34,721 nucleotides of DNA. It comes from an uncultured Ruminococcus sp. (lineage in GTDB: Bacteria > Bacillota > Clostridia > Oscillospirales > Acutalibacteraceae). This document shows positions 27,053 through 34,571 of the stretch, piece by piece. Within the stretch, counting starts at the first letter, position 1, and every line of letters begins with the position of its first letter. A program made the position numbers and the translations under genes. The stretch lies in NCBI GenBank assembly GCA_902764235.1, contig CACWVH010000004.1, positions 1 to 34,721 on the forward strand. The letters run 5' to 3'. The notes beneath the pieces were generated by a model that saw only the letters and a list, made by a program, of their open reading frames with translations, was not told where the DNA came from and did not search any database.

Positions 27053-27226
27053 AACTCAAACGTCCCACTTGATATTATATATTATACTGTCGAAATAGTT
27101 GGCTTATTATCAGGCGTTTTCTTTTCGCCGCCCGCCTCCGGCGGGCGGCGAAAAGAAAACAACCAAAGTTGTTGAAAGTACGATTATTACCTGGATTGAA
27201 CAGTAAAATGGTATGGGAAGTTTAAG
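27053..27226. mobile_element. Three-copy inverted-end element, copy B (with hairpin), upstream of dnaA
   Basis: 174 bp. Left end AACTCAAACGTCCCA (27053-27067), right end TGGGAAGTTTAAG (27214-27226). Central hairpin: left arm 27116-27136, loop TCC 27137-27139, right arm 27140-27160, a perfect 21-bp stem. Compared with copy A it has about 7 extra bases in the TATTATATATTATAC stretch. The core TGTTGAAAGTACGATTA is shared. Confidence 0.78.
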
Positions 27227-27370
27227 TATGTAAGTCAATGTCAAGGATAGTTTTATTTATGAAGTCCTTCAAAGTGGTCTGCATAATCTGTATTTTTGAT
27301 GCATTTTATTATATCAGATTTTCCTTTATGAATATGCAAACACTTATACAAGAATAATTATATCATAAAC

Positions 27371-27387
27371 TTTTCAACTTTTCAACA
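27371..27387 (+). promoter_or_regulatory. Two overlapping-end DnaA-box-like sites
   Basis: TTTTCAACT (27371-27379) followed directly by TTTTCAACA (27379-27387), reverse forms of the TGTTGAAAA sites in oriC. The tandem decamer TATAAATATT (27411-27430) lies 23 bases away. Confidence 0.55.
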
Positions 27388-27481
27388 TATATGATGTTAT
27401 AAACTTCGCTTATAAATATTTATAAATATTTTAACCGGCGTATCTGAGTATCTGTATTTTCATTTTTGTATGAGCTATGTT

Positions 27482-27497
27482 ACCGGCGGCACGCCGG
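27482..27497. repeat. REP-like GC hairpin
   Basis: ACCGGCGGCACGCCGG, able to fold as CCGGCG-GCA-CGCCGG. The identical 16 bases occur in reverse orientation at 104-119. Confidence 0.6.
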
Positions 27498-27628
27498 GAT
27501 ATACAATAAATAGCTGTTGTTATTCTGACAGTTATGATAATATAAGCTATAATTACCTAAAAAAAACACTCTTAGTTGTCTGAAATGAAAAATAAGGCGT
27601 CAAAACATATAAAATTTCAATTTTTTTA

Positions 27629-27658
27629 TTGACAGAAGCGGTATTTATAGTTTATAAT
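27629..27658 (+). promoter_or_regulatory. rpmH promoter
   Basis: Perfect TTGACA (27629-27634), 18-base spacer, perfect TATAAT (27653-27658). Confidence 0.75.
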
Positions 27659-27730
27659 TTTACGGTGCAAGGTTATATCTTGAACAGTTTTACGATACTT
27701 TTGTATCAAGCTTTGAAAGGAGGAATTTCC

Positions 27731-27865
27731 GTGCTGAGAACATATCAGCCCAAGAAGCTCCACAGAAAGAAGGAGCATGGCTTCAGAAAGAGAATGGCTA
27801 CTGCTAATGGCCGCAAGGTGCTTGCCCGTCGCAGAGCAAAGGGAAGAAAAAGGCTTTCATACTGA
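27731..27865 (+). CDS. rpmH: 50S ribosomal protein L34
   Basis: 44 residues, the normal length: [20 protein letters not shown] and [20 protein letters not shown], the standard L34 sequence. It is a structural protein of the large ribosomal subunit. The start is GTG (27731) with AAAGGAGG 8 bases upstream. Reading on from the ATG at 27629 would add 34 foreign residues before the conserved start. It begins the rpmH-rnpA-yidD-yidC-jag operon. A mobile element follows its stop. Confidence 0.97.
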   Translation: MLRTYQPKKLHRKKEHGFRKRMATANGRKVLARRRAKGRKRLSY

Positions 27866-27894
27866 TTTGCCGGTCTTTGATAAGGTATCTCTGG

Positions 27895-28076
27895 AATATT
27901 CTTTTTTAGCCGATTGTAAAATGGCGAAAGGTCGTCTGCCTGCCGCAGGCGGGCGGACACCTCGCCAAAAACCTGAAAATCCTTGAAAAACGGAGAAAAT
28001 TTTCAAGATTTTATATACAAAAAACCGCATAAAGAAAAGTATTTTTCTGTTTTACAATCGGCTAAATATTCTTTTT
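27895..28076. mobile_element. MITE with perfect inverted ends and target duplication between rpmH and rnpA
   Basis: The element spans 27907-28064 (158 bp). Ends are the perfect 15-bp inverted repeat TAGCCGATTGTAAAA (27907-27921) and TTTTACAATCGGCTA (28050-28064). Direct copies of AATATTCTTTTT flank it (27895-27906 and 28065-28076), a 12-bp target duplication. Inside is a GC hairpin (27934-27944 with 27948-27958, loop GCA). No coding capacity. Target duplications of this size are known for IS4-type transposases, but the family is not proven. Confidence 0.85.
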
Positions 28077-28164
28077 AATTTTTTTAAATTAGAAGATTTT
28101 TCAGAGATCACCTTCAGCAGGACGAATTCATGCAGGCGGCCGCAGGGAGTAGATTAAAGATTGG

Positions 28165-28509
28165 ATGATTGCTTTGAGTGAACTTGTCACTTTAAAAAGA
28201 AATAACGATTTCCGGAGAATTTACTCAAAAGGCCGTTCCTTTAAGTCAGCAGTGCTTGTTACATATGTTATGAAAAACAGGTGCGGCTGCACAAGGATCG
28301 GAATTACTACAAGTAAAAAAATCGGTAAGGCCGTTATGCGTAACAGATCCCGCAGGATCATCAGAGAAGCCTACCGCATGATTTCGGATGATGTCAGGCA
28401 GGGAGTCGATCTGGTCTTTGTTGCCAGAGGCAGGACTCCTTTTGTTAAAAGCACTGATATTCTGCGTGCTATGAAAAAAGAGCTGAAAGAGGCGGGTGTT
28501 TTGAAGTGA
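28165..28509 (+). CDS. rnpA: Ribonuclease P protein component
   Basis: 114 residues with the RnpA pattern: [40 protein letters not shown] and RRIIREAYR, the RNR-type basic motif that contacts the RNA. It assists RNase P RNA in maturing tRNA 5' ends. The start is uncertain: ATG at 28165 is used, but the nearest purine-rich site (GGGAG, 28145-28149) is far, and TTG at 28174 is possible. It sits 300 bases after rpmH because a mobile element has lengthened the gap. Its stop overlaps the yidD start (GTGA). Confidence 0.95.
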   Translation: MIALSELVTLKRNNDFRRIYSKGRSFKSAVLVTYVMKNRCGCTRIGITTSKKIGKAVMRNRSRRIIREAYRMISDDVRQGVDLVFVARGRTPFVKSTDILRAMKKELKEAGVLK

Positions 28510-28775
28510 AGCGCCCGCTTATTTGGCTTATAAGATTTTATCAGAAATATATTTCTTCCAGAACTCCTCCAAGCTGCAAATACTACCCAACCTGTTCTTC
28601 CTACGGTATTCAGGCAATCGAGAGGTTCGGAGCAATAAAAGGATGTGCTCTGACAATGTGGAGGATATTGCGCTGCAATCCGTTTTCGGGAGGGGGATAT
28701 GATCCTGTGCCTGAAAAGAAGGTAAAAGCAAAGCGCATTGTATATGATAAAAACAGGGATAATGAGATTGAGTAA
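28506..28775 (+). CDS. yidD: Membrane protein insertion efficiency factor YidD
   Basis: 89 residues with the conserved [40 protein letters not shown] and [14 protein letters not shown] blocks. YidD is a small amphipathic membrane-associated protein that assists YidC-dependent insertion. GTG start overlapping the rnpA stop by four bases; the C-terminal tail is basic ([11 protein letters not shown]). Confidence 0.95.
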   Translation: MKRPLIWLIRFYQKYISSRTPPSCKYYPTCSSYGIQAIERFGAIKGCALTMWRILRCNPFSGGGYDPVPEKKVKAKRIVYDKNRDNEIE

Positions 28776-28805
28776 GTATAAGGGTGAAGGGAATGATCTA
28801 TTTTA

Positions 28806-29879
28806 ATGGAAGCTTTGTTTAATTTTATAGGAGGTATTTTCGGCTATGTTCTGTGGTCGGCATTTTACCTTACTAAGAATTATGGTTTAGCAATTGTTTT
28901 ATTTACTATTGTAGTAAAGGTTCTTTTGTTTCCATTTTCTGTCAAGCAGCAGAAGGCTATGGCATCAAATGCGCGCTTCCAGCAAAAGCAAAGGGAGATA
29001 ATGGAAAAATACAGGAATGACAGAGTAAGAGCTAATGAAGAAGTACAGAAGCTCATGGCAAAGGAAAATGTAAGCCCCACAGCAGGCTGTCTTCCGATGC
29101 TTGCTCCGATGCTTGTAATGTTCGGCGTATATTACAGTGTAATCAATCCGATGACAAACACTCTGCATATTGCAGCAGACAAGGTAAGCCTTGCTCTTAC
29201 AAAGCTTGGCACAATACCTGCCGTAGGAACCTCAGTGGGAGGCAGATACGGTGAGATAAATATTGTAAAGTATTTCTCATCACTACAGGATTATCTGATC
29301 TCTGACAATAAGCCTATTTTCAATACATCTGATGCAAGCAGCATTAACGATTTCAGCTCAGGCTTTAATTTCTGCGGACTTGATCTTCTTTCAACTCCGA
29401 GCCAGAGCTCATGGGAATCAATGATGTGGCTGATCCCGGTTCTCTGTTTTCTTACATCTGTTATAAGTATGCTGATTATGCAGCTTATCAACGGACAGAA
29501 GCTTCAGGGCTGCATGATACTTATGATTTTTATGATGCCGCTTTTTACAGCATGGATCGCATACAGCGTTCCCGGAGCTGTTGGTTTCTATTGGATCGCA
29601 TCAAATGTCCTCGGTTTTGCACAATCGCTTATTCTGAATAAATTCTACAGTCCGAGCATTATGGAAGCAAAGGCGGAAGCACAGAGAGTAGTATTGAGAA
29701 GACAACAGGAAGCTGAATATGCATTTATTGACAATCCGGAGTTTGATGAAATGATGTCACATTCAGATAATGCCGCTTCATCCGGAGAAAAGAAAAAGAA
29801 TAATACATCGAAAAAAAGTAAGTCGAAGAAAGCAGTAAAAAACAACGACAAAAGCAGCTATCTCGGAAGGAAAAGATAG
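28806..29879 (+). CDS. yidC: Membrane protein insertase YidC/Oxa1/SpoIIIJ family
   Basis: 357 residues. Early membrane helix (about 5-25), then YGLAIVLFTIVVKVLLFPFS with the conserved Arg/Lys-containing groove segment, SPTAGCLPMLAPMLVMFGVY, and the later helices SVISMLIMQLI, MILMIFMMPLF and GFYWIASNVLG. It inserts and folds membrane proteins together with or without SecYEG. No lipobox is visible, unlike Bacillus SpoIIIJ. The C-terminal tail is strongly basic (KKNNTSKKSKSKKAVKN), which probably contacts ribosomes. It has a larger extracellular loop (about 120-200). The GAAGGG site is 13-14 bases from the ATG, longer than usual. Confidence 0.95.
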   Translation: MEALFNFIGGIFGYVLWSAFYLTKNYGLAIVLFTIVVKVLLFPFSVKQQKAMASNARFQQKQREIMEKYRNDRVRANEEVQKLMAKENVSPTAGCLPMLAPMLVMFGVYYSVINPMTNTLHIAADKVSLALTKLGTIPAVGTSVGGRYGEINIVKYFSSLQDYLISDNKPIFNTSDASSINDFSSGFNFCGLDLLSTPSQSSWESMMWLIPVLCFLTSVISMLIMQLINGQKLQGCMILMIFMMPLFTAWIAYSVPGAVGFYWIASNVLGFAQSLILNKFYSPSIMEAKAEAQRVVLRRQQEAEYAFIDNPEFDEMMSHSDNAASSGEKKKNNTSKKSKSKKAVKNNDKSSYLGRKR

Positions 29880-29897
29880 CATCTGGAGGATATGGTT

Positions 29898-30770
29898 ATG
29901 ATAAAAGAAGTAAAAATTACAGCAGATACTATCGAAGAGGCTCAGCAGCAGGCTAAGGAGCAGCTTCGTTCAGAAAATATTCAGATAGAGGTTTTGCAGC
30001 AGCCCGAAAAGAAAAAGCTGTTTTTCGGAGGAAAGCCTGCAATAATCCGTGCATATATCGAGCTTACTCCGCTTGACTGTGCAAAGGATTATCTTTCTGA
30101 GATACTCACCAAGCTTGGCATAAAGGATTTTGAAATGACAGCTGACGAAACAGAGGGCGGAGCTGTTATCAATATTGAAGGCGATGACATCGGCTTTATC
30201 ATTGGTCACAGAGGAGAAACTCTCGACGCTCTTCAGTATCTCACAGGTCTTGTTGCAAATCATGTTGACAACGAATATTACAGAATTTCGATCAATATCG
30301 GCAACTATCGTGAAAAAAGAGAAAAGACACTTGAGATACTGGGCAGAAAGCTTGCCTTCAAGGCTTGCAAGACAGGACAGAAAACCTCTCTTGAGCCTAT
30401 GAATCCGTATGAGAGAAGAATAATTCATACAGCAGTCCAGAAGGTAAGAGGCGCTACCTCATGGAGTGAGGGAGAGAATCTTCAGCGTCATGTTGTAGTC
30501 GGTCCTGATCCTGACTATAAGCCGAATTATAAGGACAGAGGCGGTTACAGAGGAAAGAGGAGCAGCAACTTCAATAAGGACGGCTCCTACAACCGCAAGC
30601 CCCGTACAACAGGCTATCAGCGCAGACAGTACAGCGAGGGTGAATCTCATCCGCAGGACAGTATGTTCAGTACCTTTGAAAATGACAAGTCATCTGAAAA
30701 GGTAAGGGAGAGCATTAACGAGCGTCCCGATACCTCACTTTACGGCAAGATCGAAATTAAAAAGCCATAA
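29898..30770 (+). CDS. jag: RNA-binding protein KhpB/Jag
   Basis: 290 residues. Jag N-terminal domain (about 1-50: VKITADTIEEAQQQAKEQL, KKKLFFGGKPA), KH domain with GDDIGFIIGHRGETLDALQY (GxxG loop HRGE), and R3H domain with EPMNPYERRIIHTAVQK. An unusual C-terminal extension of about 80 residues follows, rich in Arg, Gly, Tyr, Ser and Asn. KhpB forms an RNA-binding complex with KhpA and affects cell division and elongation. ATG at 29898 is chosen over 29892 because GGAGG (29885-29889) is 8 bases away from it and only 2 from the other. The gene ends the yidC operon, with a terminator 12 bases after its stop. Confidence 0.95.
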   Translation: MIKEVKITADTIEEAQQQAKEQLRSENIQIEVLQQPEKKKLFFGGKPAIIRAYIELTPLDCAKDYLSEILTKLGIKDFEMTADETEGGAVINIEGDDIGFIIGHRGETLDALQYLTGLVANHVDNEYYRISINIGNYREKREKTLEILGRKLAFKACKTGQKTSLEPMNPYERRIIHTAVQKVRGATSWSEGENLQRHVVVGPDPDYKPNYKDRGGYRGKRSSNFNKDGSYNRKPRTTGYQRRQYSEGESHPQDSMFSTFENDKSSEKVRESINERPDTSLYGKIEIKKP

Positions 30771-30781
30771 TAAATTATCAA

Positions 30782-30812
30782 GGGACGTTCATTTCTGAAC
30801 GTCCCGTTTTAT
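30782..30812 (+). terminator. Terminator of the rpmH-jag operon
   Basis: GGGACGTTC (30782-30790) and GAACGTCCC (30797-30805), 6-base loop, then GTTTTATT. Confidence 0.85.
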
Positions 30813-30817
30813 TGTAA

Positions 30818-30932
30818 GCTTAAACTTCCCATACCATTTTACTGTTCAATTCAAGTATTAATCGTACTTTCAACACCTGATAATAAGCCAACTATTTCGA
30901 CAGTATAATATCAAGTGGGAAGTTTGAGTTAT
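30818..30932. mobile_element. Three-copy inverted-end element, copy C (no hairpin), upstream of mnmE
   Basis: 115 bp, in inverted orientation to copies A and B. Ends CTTAAACTTCCCA (near 30819) and TGGGAAGTTTGAG (about 30916-30928). Its core reads GTTGGCTTATTATCAG then directly TGTTGAAAGTACG in the reverse strand: the hairpin of A and B (about 60 bases) is absent. Confidence 0.75.
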
Positions 30933-31025
30933 AAATTTCATCAGATAATTCTATTCTGAAGAAGACCGGAAATATATCTCACGGGTGCAGATAATAAGCC
31001 CGGGACCCGGAAGGAGTAAAATAAA

Positions 31026-32390
31026 ATGGAAAATACTATTGCTGCAATCTCGACGCCGAATGGAGTCGGGGGAATGGGTGTGATAAGAATATCGGGAGAG
31101 AATGCGCTGGAGGTTGCCGAAAGGGTCTTTCAATCTGTATCTGATAAAAGGATCACTGAAATGAAAGGCTATACTGCTTCCTTCGGAAAAATCATTGATG
31201 ACGGAGAGATAATAGATGAAGCTGTTGCACTTGTTTTCAGAGCGCCGATGAGCTATACGGGAGAGGATGTTGTTGAGCTTTCCTGTCACGGAGGTATGTA
31301 TATCACCCGGAGAGTTCTGCGTGCCGTACTTTCTCATGGTGCAGATCCGGCAGGTGCAGGAGAATTTACAAAAAGAGCCTTTCTAAACGGCAAGCTCGGA
31401 CTGACAGAGGCTGAATCCGTGATGGATATAATATCTGCTTCCGGTTCTCAGTCTGCAAGAGCTGCCCTGTCTACTATGGAGGGCAGACTCAGAAAAAGGA
31501 TAGATTCAGTCAGGGATGAGCTTCTTACTCTTGCAGCACACCTCGCTGCATGGGCAGATTATCCGGAGGATGAAATACCTGAAATTGACGAGGATGAGCT
31601 CAGGGAGGGTCTTGAAAAATGCAGAAAGGAGCTTTCTGCACTTTTGTCAACATATGATGCCGGGAAAATTATGCGTGAGGGTGTGGATACCGTCATTGCC
31701 GGAAGACCGAATGTCGGCAAGTCAACGCTTATGAATCTTCTTGCCGGCTGTGAAAGGTCTATCGTTACTGATATCCCGGGTACGACAAGAGATATCATAG
31801 AGGAAACTGTCATGCTGGGAAATGTTCCACTCAGGCTTTCCGATACGGCAGGACTCAGATCTACAGATGATATTGTAGAAAGCATAGGCGTACAGAGGGC
31901 TAAGGACAGACTTCAGAGTGCAGGACTTGTTTTTGCTGTTTTTGATGCATCAACTCCGCTTGATAATGAGGATATCGAACTGATTGAAATGCTTCGCTCC
32001 GCTCCGGCTGTAGCAGTTATCAATAAAAGCGATCTCGAGGCAAAAATAGACGATGATTATATTAAAAGCAGAATGTCTCATGTGGTTTGCATATCTGCAA
32101 AAAATGACAGCGATACTGCTGCACTTGAAAGGGCTGTTGCTGAAATTGCCGGAACTTCGGAGCTTGATCCTTCTCAGGGTATACTTGCAAATGAAAGACA
32201 ATACAATGACGCTTTGAAGGCTCTCAGCTCTGTCGAAGAGGCATTGTCAGCACTTGCTATGGGTATAACCTTTGATGCTGTTACTATCGTTATAGAGGAT
32301 GCGATCAATTGTCTTCTTGAGCTTACCGGGGAAAGAGTGACAGAGGCTGTTGTAGATAAGGTGTTCTCAAGCTTCTGTGTTGGAAAATAA
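31026..32390 (+). CDS. mnmE: tRNA modification GTPase MnmE
   Basis: 454 residues, normal length. N-terminal domain MENTIAAISTPNGVGGMGVI with CHGGMYITRRVLRAVL, G domain with GRPNVGKSTLMNLL (G1), DIPGTTRDI (G2), SDTAG (G3) and NKSD (G4), and the invariant C-terminal CVGK. It acts with MnmG to modify the wobble uridine of several tRNAs. ATG has GGAAGGAG 9 bases upstream. mnmG does not follow directly; a terminator and the Ig-like/VanY gene do. A repeat element (copy C) lies 94 bases upstream of the start. Confidence 0.97.
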   Translation: MENTIAAISTPNGVGGMGVIRISGENALEVAERVFQSVSDKRITEMKGYTASFGKIIDDGEIIDEAVALVFRAPMSYTGEDVVELSCHGGMYITRRVLRAVLSHGADPAGAGEFTKRAFLNGKLGLTEAESVMDIISASGSQSARAALSTMEGRLRKRIDSVRDELLTLAAHLAAWADYPEDEIPEIDEDELREGLEKCRKELSALLSTYDAGKIMREGVDTVIAGRPNVGKSTLMNLLAGCERSIVTDIPGTTRDIIEETVMLGNVPLRLSDTAGLRSTDDIVESIGVQRAKDRLQSAGLVFAVFDASTPLDNEDIELIEMLRSAPAVAVINKSDLEAKIDDDYIKSRMSHVVCISAKNDSDTAALERAVAEIAGTSELDPSQGILANERQYNDALKALSSVEEALSALAMGITFDAVTIVIEDAINCLLELTGERVTEAVVDKVFSSFCVGK

Positions 32391-32408
32391 GATAGATGTT
32401 ATTTATCA

Positions 32409-32445
32409 GGAGGTATGCCATGGTCAGGTATGCCTCCTTTTATAT
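32409..32445 (+). terminator. Intrinsic terminator after mnmE
   Basis: GGAGGTATGCC (32409-32419) pairs with GGTATGCCTCC (32427-32437) with two G-U wobbles, 7-base loop, then TTTTATAT. Confidence 0.8.
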
Positions 32446-32610
32446 GATCTGGTATGCATACAATGTTTCCTTAAAATTTTGTGCTTCTGTTAAATAAATA
32501 TGAGATTGAGTATTATCATTGACGAATTTTGTCCATAATGATAAAATAATAATATAGGTACTTTCGTTAGTTTTTTTATTAACTTTTGTGCAAATTTGTT
32601 AATTATAACA

Positions 32611-32640
32611 TATATTATATAACTTATGTTATATAATATA
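32611..32640 (+). promoter_or_regulatory. Perfect 30-base palindrome upstream of the Ig-like/VanY gene
   Basis: TATATTATATAAC (32611-32623) and GTTATATAATATA (32628-32640) are exact inverted copies around TTAT. It includes TATAAT (32632-32637). The centre lies about 47 bases before the start. It may be an operator or a promoter with overlapping -10 sites. Confidence 0.5.
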
Positions 32641-32672
32641 TTAATTGCTGAAAATTCATGGAGGATTTTTTA

Positions 32673-34571
32673 ATGAAGCAAAAAACAGGTTTAAAAGTCG
32701 GAATATTATTTTTTATATTATTGATTTTTGGAACGGTTATGTTTTCAACATTTATTGAACAAAATGTTGAAAACATGATTTCACACAAAGGAATTGTCAA
32801 TGCAGCCGCTACAAATATCAAATTGAGCAATTATCAGTTATCACTTGGTATTGGAGAAACCTACAAGCTTACAGCTAATCAAGCTGTAACGTGGAATAGT
32901 TCTGCTGCAAGCATTGCTGCGACGGATCAATATGGTAATATAACAGGTGTTTCAAAAGGAATAGCGCCGATAACTGCATATGCTAACGGAGCTGTCAAAT
33001 CATGCAAGGTCACAGTAAAAAGCGCACCTCAGAGTGTAAAGCTGAGTAAATCCGTAATTACTCTCGGAGTAGGCGAAAGCTATAAATTAACTTCAATTAT
33101 ACCTGCAAACACTGCTGCAGCAGTACGTACCTTCCGTACAAGCAACAGTAAGATCATAAAAATGACAAGAACAGACTGGATCGGTGAATTCAAGGCTGTC
33201 GGTACGGGAACTGCATGGGTAACGGTAAGACTTTATAATGGTAAGGAAGCAAGCTGTAGGATCAATGTCAAAAAACAGCCTGAAAAAGTAAGCCTTGACA
33301 AGTCCTCTGTTTCGCTGGGAGTAGGAGAGAGCTATAAGCTTTCTGCGCTTCTTCCGGAGAATACTGCTTCATCTGTCCGCACCTTCCGTACAAGAAGCAG
33401 CAAGATCATAAAAATGACAAGAACAGACTGGGTCGGTGAATTCAAGGCTGTCAGCACCGGTACGGCATGGGTTACAGTACGACTTTATAATGGCAAAGAG
33501 GCAAGCTGCAAAATAAATGTTAAAGCTGCACCTCAGAGCGTCAGGATGAACTATTCCTCTCTTACCTTGGGAAAGGGCGAAAGCTTTAAGCTTTCTGCGG
33601 TAATTCCCGATAAGACTGCTTCATCTTTAAGAACATTCAGCTCTTCTGACAGCAGTATCATAAAAATGACAAAAACAAACTGGGTCGGGGAGCTCAGGGC
33701 AGTGGGAACAGGTACTGCATGGGTATATGTCAGGCTGTATAACGGTAAACAGGCAAACTGTAAGATAACTGTAAAACCTGCGCCAACAAGTGTTTCTCTT
33801 GATAAAAGTATAATATATCTCAAATCAGGAGAAAAATCAAAGCTGAATGTTACACTGCCTGCAAATACTTTCAGCAGATCAGTGATTTTCCGTTCGAGTG
33901 ACAGCAGGGTCTTAAAAATGACAAAGACAGATGGAACAGCAGAGTTCACAGCTGTTTCTGATGGTACTGCATGGGTGACGGTGAGACTGTTCAACGGTAT
34001 TGAAAAAAGCTGCAAGGTCATTGTAGGAAATAAGCATATTATTGAAAACCGCAATGGAGTTACATATATCGACGGTGTACTTGTTGTAAACAAGACCTAT
34101 TCGCTTCCGAAAAGCTATGGAAGCGGTCTGAACAGTACAGCGCTTGCTGCATTTAACAGTATGGCTTCAGATGCTTCAAAGGACGGTATTTATCTGAATA
34201 TAGTTTCAGGCTACAGAAGCTATGAAACGCAGTCATATTTATATGAAAGCTATTGTGCACGAAGCGGCAAGCAAGAGGCAGACAGATTTTCAGCACGTCC
34301 GGGTCATTCCGAGCATCAGACAGGTCTTGCAATGGATATCAACAGTGTTTATGATTCCTTTGCCGATACTGCCGAAGCTAAATGGCTTGCAAATAATTGC
34401 TGGAAATACGGTTTTATAATAAGATACCCAAAGGGAAAGGAAAATATCACCGGCTATAAATATGAAAGCTGGCATATACGATATGTTGGCAAGGAGCTTG
34501 CTAAGGTACTTACACAGTCAGGTCAGACTCTTGAGGAATATTTCGGTATTACCTCTGTATATTCATATTGA
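32673..34571 (+). CDS. Secreted Ig-like repeat protein with VanY-type D,D-carboxypeptidase domain
   Basis: About 632 residues. An N-terminal hydrophobic segment (about 9-25) serves as signal or anchor. Then come five Ig-like (BIG2-type) domains, the last four with an 84-residue period (252 bp): each has LGVGESYKL-type starts and ends near GTAWVTVRLYNGKEASC. The C-terminal peptidase M15 domain has SGYRSYETQ, RPGHSEHQTGLAMDI (zinc ligands His548 and Asp555) and ESWHIRYVG (catalytic-type Glu598, ligand His601). VanY-type enzymes trim D-Ala from peptidoglycan stems; the repeats probably reach into or bind the wall. ATG at 32673 is preferred because GGAGG (32660-32664) is 8 bases away; the ATG at 32658 overlaps that site. 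It has its own promoter region and is not in the mnmE operon. Confidence 0.92.
   Translation: MKQKTGLKVGILFFILLIFGTVMFSTFIEQNVENMISHKGIVNAAATNIKLSNYQLSLGIGETYKLTANQAVTWNSSAASIAATDQYGNITGVSKGIAPITAYANGAVKSCKVTVKSAPQSVKLSKSVITLGVGESYKLTSIIPANTAAAVRTFRTSNSKIIKMTRTDWIGEFKAVGTGTAWVTVRLYNGKEASCRINVKKQPEKVSLDKSSVSLGVGESYKLSALLPENTASSVRTFRTRSSKIIKMTRTDWVGEFKAVSTGTAWVTVRLYNGKEASCKINVKAAPQSVRMNYSSLTLGKGESFKLSAVIPDKTASSLRTFSSSDSSIIKMTKTNWVGELRAVGTGTAWVYVRLYNGKQANCKITVKPAPTSVSLDKSIIYLKSGEKSKLNVTLPANTFSRSVIFRSSDSRVLKMTKTDGTAEFTAVSDGTAWVTVRLFNGIEKSCKVIVGNKHIIENRNGVTYIDGVLVVNKTYSLPKSYGSGLNSTALAAFNSMASDASKDGIYLNIVSGYRSYETQSYLYESYCARSGKQEADRFSARPGHSEHQTGLAMDINSVYDSFADTAEAKWLANNCWKYGFIIRYPKGKENITGYKYESWHIRYVGKELAKVLTQSGQTLEEYFGITSVYSY

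Larger units (their letters stand above)
27004..27730. other. dnaA-rpmH divergent intergenic region
   Basis: Contains repeat copy B (27053-27226), two abutting DnaA-box-like sites (27371-27387), a tandem AT-rich decamer (27411-27430), a GC hairpin also found at 104-119 (27482-27497), and the rpmH promoter (27629-27658). No ORF. It may be the second half of a bipartite origin, as in Bacillus. Confidence 0.7.

Noticed and set aside
32817..34026. DNA-level tandem repeat array or CRISPR-like array
   Set aside because: The 252-bp periodicity is coding, in frame, and explained by Ig-like protein domains.
33551..34093. 180-residue minus-strand ORF
   Set aside because: Antisense shadow of the Ig-like repeats; its apparent internal repeats come from the coding strand.
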